Shown here: positions 47,116-56,991 of the stretch, in pieces | Numbering within the stretch: the first letter of the stretch is position 1 | How the letters are laid out: the number at the start of each line of letters is the position of its first letter | DNA from: WHSW01 sp963742205 | GTDB taxonomy: Bacteria > Actinomycetota > Thermoleophilia > Solirubrobacterales > 70-9 | Direction of reading: 5' to 3' | Length of the DNA: 64,000 nt | Assembly (NCBI GenBank): GCA_963742205.1 | Contig: CAVUKZ010000006.1 | Location: 186,001 to 250,000 of the forward strand | Program-made: the position numbers and the translations under genes | The notes under the pieces: model-generated | The model's database searches: none | What the model saw: the letters and a program-made list of their open reading frames with translations, nothing else | Told to the model about the DNA's origin: nothing

Positions 47116-48430
47116 GACGAGGATCCTCTTCCGCCACATCGACGATCCCGAGCTGTCGACCATCGAGGGCTACCGCCGCCGGGGCGGCTACAAGGGGCTC
47201 GAGCGCGCCTTCAAGGACCTCGATCCGGACGAGCTGATCGGCGACTTCGAGGACTCGGGGCTCCGAGGCCGCGGGGGCGCCGGGTTCTCGATGGGCAAGA
47301 AGGGGTCCTTCCTGCCCCACGGCGAGATGAGCAAATACGTCTGCTGCAACGCGGACGAGTCCGAGCCCGGCGCGTTCAAGGACCGCGAGCTGATGATGAA
47401 GAACCCGCATCAGCTGGTCGAGGGCGTGGCGATCGCCGCTCGCGCGGTCGGCGCCGAGTACGCGTTCATCTTCATCCGCGGCGAGTACTGGGAGGTCGCC
47501 GACATCCTCGATCGCGCCGTCGCCGAGGCCTACGAGGCGAACTTCCTCGGCCGCGACGTCCTCAACACCGGGACCCGGGTCGAGCTCGTGGTCCACCGAG
47601 GCGCCGGCGCCTACATCTGCGGCGAGGAGACCGCCCTGCTCGACGCGCTCGAGGGCAAGCGCGGCAACCCGCGGCTGAAGCCGCCGTTTCCCGCGATCCA
47701 GGGGCTCTACGACGGCCCGACGCTGATCAACAACGTCGAGACGCTCTCCAACCTCCCCCACATCGTCAACAACGGCGCCGACTGGTTCAAGAGCTTCGGC
47801 ACCGAGCAGTCGCCCGGCACGAAGGTGGTCTCGGTCTCGGGCTGCGTGCAGCGGCCGGGCAACTACGAGGTCGAGCTCGGGATCCCCTCGCGCGAGCTGA
47901 TCTTCGATCTCGCGGGCGGGCCGGACGAGGGCCGCAGCGTGAAGGCGTGGTTCCCGGGCGGCTCGTCGTCGCCGGTGCTGACCGACGCCGAGCTCGACCT
48001 CCCGTACAGCTTCGAGGCGATGGCCGAGGCGGGCTCGATGCTCGGCTCGGGCTCGATCATCATCGCCGACGACACCGTCCCGATCCCCGATCTGGCGGTG
48101 CGGACGGCGCGCTTTTACCACCACGAGTCGTGCGGCAAGTGCACCCCGTGCCGCGAGGGCACCAACTGGACGGTGAAGATGCTCGAGCGGATCACCCGCG
48201 CGGAGGCGACCCCGATGGACCTCGAGATCATCGCCTCGGTCCAGGAGAACATCATCGGCCACTGCCTCTGCGTGCTCGGCGACTCGATGGCGATGCCGGT
48301 CGGGGCGATGGTGGCCAAGTTCCGCGAGGAGTTCGAGCGCGCGATGGAGGGCGGGCGCACGCCGCAGGCCGGGGAGCTCGACCGCTCCGACATCGACCGG
48401 CCGCTGACGACCGGGGCACACGCAGCGTGA
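47108..48430 (+). CDS. nuoF: NADH-quinone oxidoreductase subunit F
   Basis: NADH-oxidising subunit, containing FMN and one [4Fe-4S] cluster. TTG start at 47108 with GGAGGGA eight bases upstream; 440 residues. FMN/NADH-binding GLRGRGGAGFSMG, NADESEPGAFKDRELM, IRGEYWEVADI and GAGAYICGEETALLDALEG. Cluster N3 ligands are in ESCGKCTPCREG and HCLCVLGD. The frame is intact. It overlaps nuoG by 4 bases. Confidence 0.96.
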   Translation: MPETRILFRHIDDPELSTIEGYRRRGGYKGLERAFKDLDPDELIGDFEDSGLRGRGGAGFSMGKKGSFLPHGEMSKYVCCNADESEPGAFKDRELMMKNPHQLVEGVAIAARAVGAEYAFIFIRGEYWEVADILDRAVAEAYEANFLGRDVLNTGTRVELVVHRGAGAYICGEETALLDALEGKRGNPRLKPPFPAIQGLYDGPTLINNVETLSNLPHIVNNGADWFKSFGTEQSPGTKVVSVSGCVQRPGNYEVELGIPSRELIFDLAGGPDEGRSVKAWFPGGSSSPVLTDAELDLPYSFEAMAEAGSMLGSGSIIIADDTVPIPDLAVRTARFYHHESCGKCTPCREGTNWTVKMLERITRAEATPMDLEIIASVQENIIGHCLCVLGDSMAMPVGAMVAKFREEFERAMEGGRTPQAGELDRSDIDRPLTTGAHAA

Positions 48431-50862
48431 GCGCCGAGCAGATCACGCTCGTCGTCGACGGCGTCGAGGTCAAGGCCACCGAGGGCGAGATGCTCGTCGA
48501 CGCGGCCAAGGGCGGCGACGTCGAGATCCCGGTCTTCTGTTACGAGCCGAAGCTGGGCGGGCCGGTCGGCGCCTGCCGGATGTGCCTGGTCGAGATCGAG
48601 GGCATCCCGAAGCTCCAGACGGCGTGCTCGACTCCGGTGCGCGACGGGATGGTCGTCTACACCCGCACCGACCGGGTGGTCGGGGCCCAGAACGCCGTCG
48701 TCGAGTTCCTGCTCGTCAACCACCCCCTCGACTGCCCGGTCTGCGACAAGGGCGGCGAGTGCCCGCTGCAGGACATCGCCATGGGCTGGGGGCCCGGGCG
48801 CAGCCGGGTGATCGACCCCAAGCGCCACTTCCGCAAGCCGGCGCCCCTCTCACCCCTCGTGCGAATCGACCGCGAGCGCTGCATCCTCTGCTACCGCTGC
48901 GTGCGCTTCAGCCAGGAGGTCGCCGAGGACGAGCAGCTCCAGCTGCTCGAGCGCGGCTCCCAGAGCTACGTCGGCACCTTCGACGAGCGCCCGTACATCG
49001 CCCCCTTCCACGGCAACATCATCGAGCTGTGCCCGGTGGGTGCCCTGACCTCCGAGGCCTACCGCTTCCGTGCCCGGCCCTGGGACATCGAGGACGGCGG
49101 CTCGATCTGCACCCTCTGCCCGAGCCAGTGCAACGTGCTCTTCACCGTCCGCGACGAGCGCATCCAGCGGGTGCTCGCGCGGGAGAACGACGAGGTCGAC
49201 AACGGCTGGCTCTGCGACAAGGGCCGCTTCGGTTTCCAGATGGTGGCCTCCGAGGAGCGGATCACCGAGCCGCGGCTGAGCGGCAATCGGGCCGGCTGGG
49301 AGCAGACGCTCGAGGTCGCGGCCACGAAGCTCGGCGCCGGGCGCGGGCGGATCGCGGCGATCGTCGGCGGCCAGGCCTCCAACGAGGAGGCCTACCTGAC
49401 GCAGCGCATCGTCCGCGAGGCGCTCGGCTCGCGCGGACGTGACCTCGCTGGACGAGCTCGACTCCGGGGTCGCGGCCCTCTCGGCGCCCGACCTCGGCGC
49501 GGCGATCAGCGCCATCGACTCGGTCGAGTCGGTGCTGCTGGTCGGTGCCGACCCGCTGCACGCGATGCCGATCCTCGACCTGCGACTGCGCAAGGCCGTG
49601 CGCCATTCCGGCCTGCGGCTGGTGATCGCCTCCGAGCGCCCGACGGCGCTCGACGGCGGCGCCGAGGAGACGGCCCGCTACCTCCCCGGCGAAGGCGCCG
49701 ACTTCCTGGCCAAGCTGGCCAGCAGCTCGGACCTCGGCAACCCCGCACGCCCGGAGGCGAAGCCGAGGACGTGCGGGAGCGTTGGCGATGCGGAACGCAT
49801 CGCCGGCGAGCTGCGGCCGGGCAAGACGCTGGTGATCTGGGGCGAGGACCTCGGCCGAGGCCCGGGTGGCGAGGCGGCGCTGGCGTCGCTGCTTCGGATC
49901 TGCGAGGCGCTCGAGTGCTCCGCCGAGTCCGGGGGCGCGTTCTCGGTCCCCACCGGTTCCAACGCGCGCGGGGTGCGGGAGGTCGGCTGCCTGCCCGGCT
50001 TCGGCCCCGGGTTCGCGACGACCGATCGTGGCCGCGACCTCGAGCGGATCAAGGACGGCCTGCGCGACGGCGAGCTCGACGGGGTGATCCTCGTCCACGC
50101 CGACCCGATCCGCGAGCTCGAGGACGGGCCCGGCTGGGCCGAGGCGCTGCGCCGCGCCCGCACCGTGGTCGCGATCTCGAACTTCGACGACGAGTCGACC
50201 AAGGCGGCCGACGTCGTCCTCCCCGCCGAGGCGTACGCCGAGAAGGAGGGCACGGTCACCCACCCCGACGGGCGCCTGCAGCGCCTGCGGCCGTCCGTGC
50301 CCCGCCCCGGGCTGGTGCGCCCGATGTGGCAGGTGCTCGCGGAGCTGATCGCGACCATCGGCGACGAGACCGGGATCGAGTCGGCGCCCGACGCGCTCGC
50401 GGCGATCGCGAATGAGGTGCCGTTCTACGCCGGGTTGACGCCGGGGGAGATCGGCGGCACGGGCGTGCGCTGGCAGACGCGAGATGCGGCGAGCCAACTT
50501 CGCGGCCGAACGCGCCGGCGGGCCACTCGCCACTCGTCACTCGTCACTCGGCGAGGACGAACGGTGGGCTCAGGCTTGGGACCTATCGCGACCTGTGGGC
50601 CGGCGAGATCACCGAGCGCAACCCCGCGCTGCGCTTCCTCGTCCCGCAGCAGAAGGTCGAGCTGGCGCCGGCGGACGCCGATCGGCTCGGGGTCGCCGAC
50701 GGCGACGAGGTCGAGGTGCGGTCGAACGGGTCGAGCGTGCGCGCCCGGGTGGCGCTTCGCGAGCGCATGCGTCCGGGCGCCGCGTTCCTGATCGCGGGGA
50801 CCGGCGAGCAGAACGCGAACCGGCTCCACGGGGCCGAGGTCGTTGAGATCACGAAGGCGTGA
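48427..50862 (+). CDS. nuoG: NADH-quinone oxidoreductase subunit G (two frame disruptions)
   Basis: Largest NADH-module subunit, about 811 residues, carrying several iron-sulfur clusters. N-terminal ferredoxin: CYEPKLGG, GACRMCLVEIEG, CSTP; then HPLDCPVCDKGGECPLQD, CILCYRCVRFSQ, CPVGALTSEAYRF; molybdopterin-family half starts SICTLCPSQCN. An extra base near 49433 shifts to VTSLDELDSGVAAL and runs to TPGEIGGTGVRWQTRDAA. A second change between about 50500 and 50575 returns to the original frame, GLRLGTYRDLWAGEITERNP, ending ITKA at 50862. The second break coincides with a heptanucleotide tandem repeat at 50524-50551. The last frame ends overlapping nuoH. Read here as one functional gene. Confidence 0.88.
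50524..50551. repeat. Heptanucleotide tandem repeat inside nuoG
   Basis: Four copies of CACTCG(N): CACTCGC, CACTCGT, CACTCGT, CACTCGG, without gaps. Seven is not a multiple of three, so copy number affects the reading frame. It translates as part of RHSSLVTR in one frame. Short heptameric repeats of this CACTCGC type occur in other bacteria (STRR-like). It sits at the nuoG frame disruption. Confidence 0.75.
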
Positions 50863-51857
50863 TCCCGCTCGCGGACACCAACTTCGCCGAGGCGACCTGG
50901 ATCATGATCGTGAAGTCGATCGTCATCTTCCTGGTCGTCTTCATGATCGTCCCGGTGCTGACCGTGGTCGAGCGGAAGCTGATCGGGCGCTTCCAGCAGC
51001 GCTACGGGCCCAACCGGGTCGGCCCGGTGGGACTGGCCCAGCCGGTCGCCGACATCCTCAAGCTGGTCGGCAAGCAGGTCTTCCGCCCCGATGCCGCCCT
51101 TCCGTACCTGTACGCGATCGGCCCGGCGCTGGTGATCTTCTCCGGGATCACGACGATCGCGATCCTCCCGTTCGGCGACGTCAAGAACGGAGTCGGGCTC
51201 TACGGGATCGACGTGCCGATCGGCGTCCTCTACTTCTTCGCCTTCGGCTCGTTCTCGTTCTACGGCCTCTTGCTCGCCGGCTGGTCGTCGGGCTCGAAGT
51301 ACAGCTTCCTGGGCGCGATGCGCGCCGCCGCGCAGCTGATCTCCTACGAGATCGCGATGGGCCTCTCGCTGCTCGGCGTGATCATGATGGCCGGCTCCCT
51401 GTCGCTGGTCACGATCGTCGAGCAGCAGGCCACGATCTGGTACGTCGTGCCGCAGTTCGTCGGCTTTTTGATCTTCATGCTCGCCGGGTTCGCGGAGACG
51501 AACCGGACGCCGTTCGACCTCCCCGAGGCCGACGCCGAGCTCGTGCAGGGCTACCAGACGGAGTACGGAGGGACGCGCTTTGCGTCGTTCCTGCTCGCCG
51601 AGTACCTGGAGATGTTCGTGGTCTCGGGGATCGCGGCCGCCTTCTTCCTCGGTGGCTGGCACGGGCCGGGGCCGGGCTGGCTCGATCCGATCTGGATGAT
51701 CGTCAAGATCCTCGCGCTGATCGTGTTCTTCATCTGGATTCGGGCGACGCTGCCGCGGCTGCGCTACGACCAGTTGATGAGCCTCGGCTGGAAGGTCCTG
51801 ATCCCGCTGGCGACCCTCAATGTCCTCGTGACCGCGGTACTGGTGGTGGTGCTTTGA
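50859..51857 (+). CDS. nuoH: NADH-quinone oxidoreductase subunit H
   Basis: Membrane subunit forming the quinone entry channel, 332 residues from GTG 50859. About eight helices. Diagnostic: ERKLIGRFQQRYGPNRVGP, FAETNRTPFDLPEADAELVQ, GYQTEYGGTRFASFLLAEYL and IRATLPRLRYDQLMSLGWK. The frame is intact. A 52-base spacer with a hairpin separates it from nuoI. Confidence 0.97.
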   Translation: MIPLADTNFAEATWIMIVKSIVIFLVVFMIVPVLTVVERKLIGRFQQRYGPNRVGPVGLAQPVADILKLVGKQVFRPDAALPYLYAIGPALVIFSGITTIAILPFGDVKNGVGLYGIDVPIGVLYFFAFGSFSFYGLLLAGWSSGSKYSFLGAMRAAAQLISYEIAMGLSLLGVIMMAGSLSLVTIVEQQATIWYVVPQFVGFLIFMLAGFAETNRTPFDLPEADAELVQGYQTEYGGTRFASFLLAEYLEMFVVSGIAAAFFLGGWHGPGPGWLDPIWMIVKILALIVFFIWIRATLPRLRYDQLMSLGWKVLIPLATLNVLVTAVLVVVL

Positions 51858-51872
51858 TCGCAGAGCCCGAAG

Positions 51873-51891
51873 GGCGGAGCGGAACTCCGCC
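51873..51891. repeat. Inverted repeat in the nuoH-nuoI spacer
   Basis: Perfect 7-bp stem GGCGGAG / CTCCGCC with a 5-base loop (CGGAA) in the spacer between nuoH and nuoI. Like the nuoD-nuoE spacer element it has a 5-base loop and lacks a T-run, so the two may belong to one class of intra-operon hairpins. Confidence 0.5.
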
Positions 51892-51909
51892 GATGTTGAG
51901 GCGGCTTGT

Positions 51910-52458
51910 ATGAGCGAAGAGTTTCCGTATCTGAAGGACGCCGACGAGGTGATCGCGGTGCAGCGCGGCCCGGAGCCGGGCGGCGCGCGCGGCGCCTATC
52001 GCGCCTTCGGCGAGACGCTGCGCGGGCTGAAGACGACGCTCGCGCGGGTCATCGAGGGGCCGCTGACGCTCCAGTACCCGGAGGAGAAGACGCCGGTCTA
52101 CCCGCGCTTCCGCGGCCGCCACAAGCTGCACAAGTTCGAGGACACCGGGCTGGAGAAGTGCGTGGGTTGCTCGCTCTGCGCCGCGGCCTGCCCCGCCGAC
52201 TGCATCCGCGTGGTGGCGGCCGAGAACGACCCGGCGGACCGGGTCTCGGCCGGCGAGCGGTACGCGGCGGTCTACGAGATCAACATGGCCCGCTGCATCT
52301 TCTGCGGCTACTGCGAGGTCGCGTGCCCGTTCGACGCGATCACGATGGGTCACGAGTACGAGCTCGCCGACTACAACCGCAGCGATCTGATCTTCACCAA
52401 GGAGATGCTGCTGGCGGAGCCGATCGAGCGCACGCCGCTGCGGCGCGAAGGCGAGTAG
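51910..52458 (+). CDS. nuoI: NADH-quinone oxidoreductase subunit I
   Basis: Ferredoxin-like subunit with two [4Fe-4S] clusters (N6a, N6b), 182 residues. The two ligand sets are CVGCSLCAAACPADC and CIFCGYCEVACPFD. Upstream PRFRGRHKLHKFEDTGLEKC is typical. ATG 51910. The nuoJ start follows 6 bases after the stop. Confidence 0.96.
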   Translation: MSEEFPYLKDADEVIAVQRGPEPGGARGAYRAFGETLRGLKTTLARVIEGPLTLQYPEEKTPVYPRFRGRHKLHKFEDTGLEKCVGCSLCAAACPADCIRVVAAENDPADRVSAGERYAAVYEINMARCIFCGYCEVACPFDAITMGHEYELADYNRSDLIFTKEMLLAEPIERTPLRREGE

Positions 52459-52464
52459 CGAGTA

Positions 52465-53007
52465 GTGGTTCAAGTCGCCTTCTTCGCCGGTGCGATTGGC
52501 GCCCTCGGGGGCGCGATCGCGGTGATCGCGCTGCGCAACCCCTTCTACAGCGTGCTGGCGCTGATCGTCCACCTGGTCTCGCTCGCCGGGCTCTTCCTGC
52601 TGCTGCACGCCGAGTTCATCGCCGCGGCGCAGATCGTGGTCTACGCCGGCGCGGTGATGGTCCTGTACCTGTTCGTCGCCGCCTACGTGGGCGCGGTCGA
52701 GGAGCCGATCTGGGAGCCGATCCCCGGCCAGCGCCTGATCGGGCCGATCCTCGCCGCGGCGCTGTTCATCGAGGTGTCGATCGCGGTCATCGGCACGTCG
52801 CTGACGACGATCGAGTCCCGCGGCCCGATGCTGAAGGCCGGGTTCGGCTCGCCCGGTGAGATCGGGCGCCTGCTGCTCGAGCGCTTCCTGGTCGCCTTCG
52901 AGGCCGCATCGATGCTGCTGCTGATCGCCGCCGTCGGCGCGATCGTCTTGGCGGGACGAAAGCGGCGCCAGGACCCACACCGGGATGCTGAGGAGATCGC
53001 GAGCTGA
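52465..53007 (+). CDS. nuoJ: NADH-quinone oxidoreductase subunit J
   Basis: Membrane subunit of the proton-pumping arm, 180 residues from GTG 52465, five predicted helices. Diagnostic: NPFYSVLALIVHLVSLAGLF and IVVYAGAVMVLYLFVAAYVG (the conserved pi-bulge helix). The C-terminal helix is LLLIAAVGAIVLAGRKRR. The stop overlaps nuoK by one base. Confidence 0.95.
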   Translation: MVQVAFFAGAIGALGGAIAVIALRNPFYSVLALIVHLVSLAGLFLLLHAEFIAAAQIVVYAGAVMVLYLFVAAYVGAVEEPIWEPIPGQRLIGPILAAALFIEVSIAVIGTSLTTIESRGPMLKAGFGSPGEIGRLLLERFLVAFEAASMLLLIAAVGAIVLAGRKRRQDPHRDAEEIAS

Positions 53008-53306
53008 TGGACGTCTCCTGGTACCTGGTCCTCTCGGCGCTGCTGTTCGCCACCGGTGCATGCGGGGTGCTCCTGCGGCGCTCTCCGCTGGTGATCCTGT
53101 TGTGCCTCGAGCTGATGCTCAACGCGGGCAACCTCGCGCTGGTGGCGTTCTCGCGCTCCTCCGGCAACGAGGAGGGTCAGATCTTCGCCCTGGTCGTGAT
53201 GGTGGTCGCGGCTTGCGAGGTGGTGGTCGGCCTGGGCCTGATCGTCGCCATGTTCCGGCGCAAGCTGCCGCTCGACGTCGATGAGATCCGGGAGCTGCGC
53301 GGGTGA
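53007..53306 (+). CDS. nuoK: NADH-quinone oxidoreductase subunit K
   Basis: Small antiporter-like membrane subunit, 99 residues and three helices, normal length. Conserved glutamates in the membrane: LCLELMLNAGNLAL and VVAACEVVVGLGLIVA, which form the proton pathway. ATG 53007; its stop overlaps the nuoL GTG start. Confidence 0.96.
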   Translation: MDVSWYLVLSALLFATGACGVLLRRSPLVILLCLELMLNAGNLALVAFSRSSGNEEGQIFALVVMVVAACEVVVGLGLIVAMFRRKLPLDVDEIRELRG

Positions 53307-55311
53307 GCGTGGGTACGTGGGCGTGGCTCGTCCTCGCCTTCCCGCTCGCGGGGAGCATGGTGATCGCCTTCGGGCGCTCGTTCATGCCCGGCCGGATCCC
53401 CGGCTGGGTGGGGACGGCGTCGATCGCGCTGGCCTTCGCCTGCTCGATCGGCGCGCTGCTGGCGCTGCTCGACCACCCGGTCGACGAGCGCCAGATCTCG
53501 GACTCGCTCTACAACTACGCCTCGGCGGCCGGGCTCGACATCCAGATGAACATCCTCGTCGACCCGCTCTCGGTCTACATGTGCCTGGTGGTGACCGGGG
53601 TCTCGACCCTGATCCACCTCTACTCGCTGGCCTACATGGACTCCGACCGCGGCTACACGCGGTTCTTTTCCTACCTCAACTTCTTCGTCTTCTCGATGCT
53701 GCTGCTGGTGCTGGCGGGCAACTTCGTCCTGCTGATCGTCGGCTGGGCGTTCGTCGGCTTCGCCTCCTACGCGCTGATCAGCTTCTGGTACCGGCGCGAG
53801 ACCGCGACCAAGGCCGGCATGAAGGCGTTCGTGATCAACGTCATCGGCGACATCGGCCTCGTGCTGGCCGCGTTCTTCATCTTCCGCGAGCTCGGCACCT
53901 TCGACTACCTGGCGATGTTCGACGGCGCCCGCGCCAGCTTCACCAGCAATCAGGGCGTGGTGATCGCGATCTGCCTGCTGATCTGCGTCGGCGCCTTTGC
54001 CAAGTCCGCGCAGGTCCCGTTCCACACCTGGCTCCCGGACGCGATGGAGGGCCCGACGCCGGTCTCGGCGCTGATCCACGCCGCGACCATGGTCACCGCC
54101 GGCGTCTACCTGATCGCGCGCATGTTCCCGCTCTTCGAGCTCGCGCCCACGGCCGCCGACATCGCCGCCTTCGTCGGCCTCGCGACGCTGCTGATCGCGG
54201 CGACGATCGCGCTCGCGGTCACCGACCTGAAGCGGATCATCGCCTACTCGACCATGAGCCAGATCGGCTACATGATCATGGGGGTGGCGATCGGCGCGTA
54301 CGCGGGCGGGATGTTCATGCTCATGGCGCACGCCTTCTTCAAGGCGCTGCTCTTCATGGCCGCCGGGTCGGTGATCTCGGCGATGGCCAACAACCAGAAC
54401 GTCGACGACATGAGCGGCTTCCGCAAGGCGATGCCGTTCACCTCGGCGCTCCTGCTGATCGGCTGCCTGGCGCTCGCGGCGTTCCCGGGCACGTCGGGCT
54501 TCTTCTCCAAGGACGAGATCCTCGCGTTCGCCGCCAACCGCGGCGGGATGTACTGGATCTTCGCCATCGGCGGCTACGCCGGGGCCCTGCTGACCGCCTT
54601 CTACGCGTTCCGAATCGGCTTCCGGGTGACCGCCGGGAAGCCGTGCAAGGAGGCGGAGGAGCTCCAAGCAGGGCCACATCCACCACGCGCCGCCGATGAA
54701 CCCACACACCGGGGAGCCCGAGGACACCGACGTCGGCTTCCCCGGTGAGGAGCACCACATCGCCGAGCGGGAATGGCCGATGCGCGCCGCGATGGCGGTC
54801 CTCGGCTTCGGCGCCCTGTTCGCCGGCCTGATCCAGGTCCCCGGGGTCGACCACGTGGTCACCACGTTCCTCGCCGGCACGTTCGAGAGCTCGTCGCTCT
54901 ACCACCTCGAGCCGTCCACCGCCGACTCCTGGCTCGGGCTGGCGATCGGCGGCGCGATCTCCGATCACCGGGATCGCGATCGCCTACTACTGCTACGTCC
55001 GCCGCCCAGGGGTGACGGTGCGGCTCGCCGAGCGCCTGCGCCGCACGCACCGCTTCCTGCTCAACAAGTGGTACTTCGACGAGGTCGAGGACGCGCTCTT
55101 CTACAAGCCGACGATCGCCATCGGCCGGTTCGCGAACAGCGTGATCGAGCGGGTGGTCGCCGACGGGATCGTCAGCGCGGCGACCGGGGTCGTCAAGGGC
55201 GCCGGCTCGGTCGTCCGCGGGGCCCAGTCCGGATTCGTGCGCGCGTACGCGCTGCTCTTGGTCGGCGGCTTCGCGGCGCTCGGCATCTACTTCCTGGTGG
55301 TGAGCAGCTGA
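53303..55311 (+). CDS. nuoL: NADH-quinone oxidoreductase subunit L (two frameshifts)
   Basis: Mrp-antiporter-like proton-pumping subunit with the long lateral helix. GTG 53303. Motifs: WAFVGFASYALISFWYRR, PFHTWLPDAMEGPTPVSALI, HAATMVTAGVYL and HAFFKALLFMAAGSVI (conserved Lys residues). One extra C at 54663-54664 and one near 54961-54962 break the frame: corrected sequence reads EELKQGHIHHAPPMNPHTGE and then GGAISITGIAIAYYCYVRRP, ending LLNKWYFDEVEDALFYKP and a final hydrophobic helix. Corrected length is about 668 residues, as expected. The errors would truncate the lateral helix if real. Confidence 0.9.
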
Positions 55312-56991
55312 TGCTCAACGTGCTGCTCTGGGCGCCGCTGGCCGGGCGCGCTGCTGGCGCTCGTGCTGCCGCGAGCGCTGGCCCGGTGGGCGGGCGTGCT
55401 CGCGTCGCTGGTGGCGCTCGGGCTCGCGATCGCGCTGGTGCTCGACTTCGGCACCGGCTCCGCCGGGCTCCAGCACGTGGTCGACGAGTCGTGGATCCCG
55501 GACCTCGGGGTCCGCTACCAGCTCGGCATCGACGGCATCAGCCTCTTCCTCGTCCTGCTGACGACCGTGCTGTGGTTCGCCTCGACGCTCTGGTCGGCGC
55601 TGCGCGGCGAGCCGAGCGACGGGCGCGACCGCCTCTACTACTTCCTCGTCGGGCTGGCCGAGACCGCCGCGCTGGGCGCGTTCCTGTCCCAGGACCTGCT
55701 GCTGTTCGTCCTCTTCTTCGACCTGATGCTGATCCCGTTCTTCTTCCTGATCGGGACCTTCGGCGGGCGCAACCGGATCGCCGCGACGACGAAGATGATC
55801 GTCTACACGCTGGTCGGGTCGCTGCTGATGCTGGTCGCCGCGATCGCGACCGCGATCCTCGCCTCGGGCTCGGTCGGCGAGCTCAGCTTCTCGATCCCGG
55901 TGCTCCAGCAACACCTGCTCTCGACCGGCAGCCAGTACTGGATCTTCTGCTTCTTCGCGGCGGCCTTCCTGGTCAAGATGCCGGCCTTCCCGATCCACGG
56001 CTGGATGCCGGACGCCTACCGCGCGGCGCCGCTGCCGGTGCTGATCCTGCTCTCGGCGGTGCTCTCGAAGGTCGGGGCCTACGGCTTCCTGCGCGTGGTG
56101 CTGCCCCTGTTTCCCCAGGCCACGGCCCACTTCCAGGAGCTGGTGATGCTGATCGCGCTCGCCTCGATCCTCTACGGCTCGGTGATGGCGTTCACCCAGA
56201 CCAACATCCGGCTGATCGCCGGCTACTCGTCGGTCGCCCAGCTCGGCTTCATCACCCTCGGGATCTTCAGCCTGCGGCCCGACGGCGCCGACGGCGCGGT
56301 GCTGCAGATGGTCAACCACGGCCTCGTGGTCGGGGCGATCTTCATGGTCATCGCGATCGTGTACGCGCGCACGAAGACCGACGACATCAACGAGATGGGC
56401 GGCCAGGCGCTGCGCGCGCCCGTGCTCGCCGCGCTGTTCCTGGTGATCGCGATGGCCAACCTGGCGATCCCGGGATCCTCGAACTTCGCCGGCGAGTTCT
56501 ACATCCTCAACGGCGTCTTCCAGTCGAAGATCGTGCTCGCCTTCATCGCCGTGATCGGGGTGGCGCTGGCGGCCTTCTACAGCCTGCGGATGTACCAGAA
56601 GGTGATGCACAACCGGCTCCCCGAGGGGGCCGAATCGCGCGAAATCGGGATCCGCGACGGGATCGTGCTGGCGCCCCTCGTGGCGTTGATCATCGCGCTC
56701 GCCTTCTGGCCCGGGCTGATCCTCGAGCGCGGTCAGGACTCGGTGACCGAGAAGGTCGGCGCCGTCGCGCTGGCGGACTGCGGGATCGGGAGCGGCACGT
56801 ACGTGAACCGGTCCGACGGCGCCTTCCGGACCGCTGAGGTGGTCACCGCCGGGCGCGAGGGCTGCACGCAGCAGTACGGCGTCAGCCCGATCGAGGCGAT
56901 CACCGCGACGCTGCCCTGCGGGACGACCAATCCGCAGGGCGGCGGCTACCTGATCAAGTTCTGCGACGACGACGCGACGGCGCTGCGCTGA
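55311..56991 (+). CDS. nuoM: NADH-quinone oxidoreductase subunit M (frameshift near 55345)
   Basis: Antiporter-like pump subunit, about 559 residues after correction. ATG 55311 overlaps the nuoL stop. The first 11 residues MLNVLLWAPLA are in one frame; one extra G in the GGG run at 55344-55346 shifts the rest, which continues GALLALVLPRALARWAGVLA. Motifs: FDLMLIPFFFLIGTFGG, KMPAFPIHGWMPDAYRAAP, LSAVLSKVGAYGFLR and GYSSVAQLGFITLG. The C-terminus is extended, with two cysteines in GREGCTQQYG and ATLPCGTT. The stop overlaps nuoN. Confidence 0.91.

Noticed and set aside
50524..50551. CRISPR-like array
   Set aside because: Repeat units are only seven bases, contiguous and without spacers; no cas gene is present.
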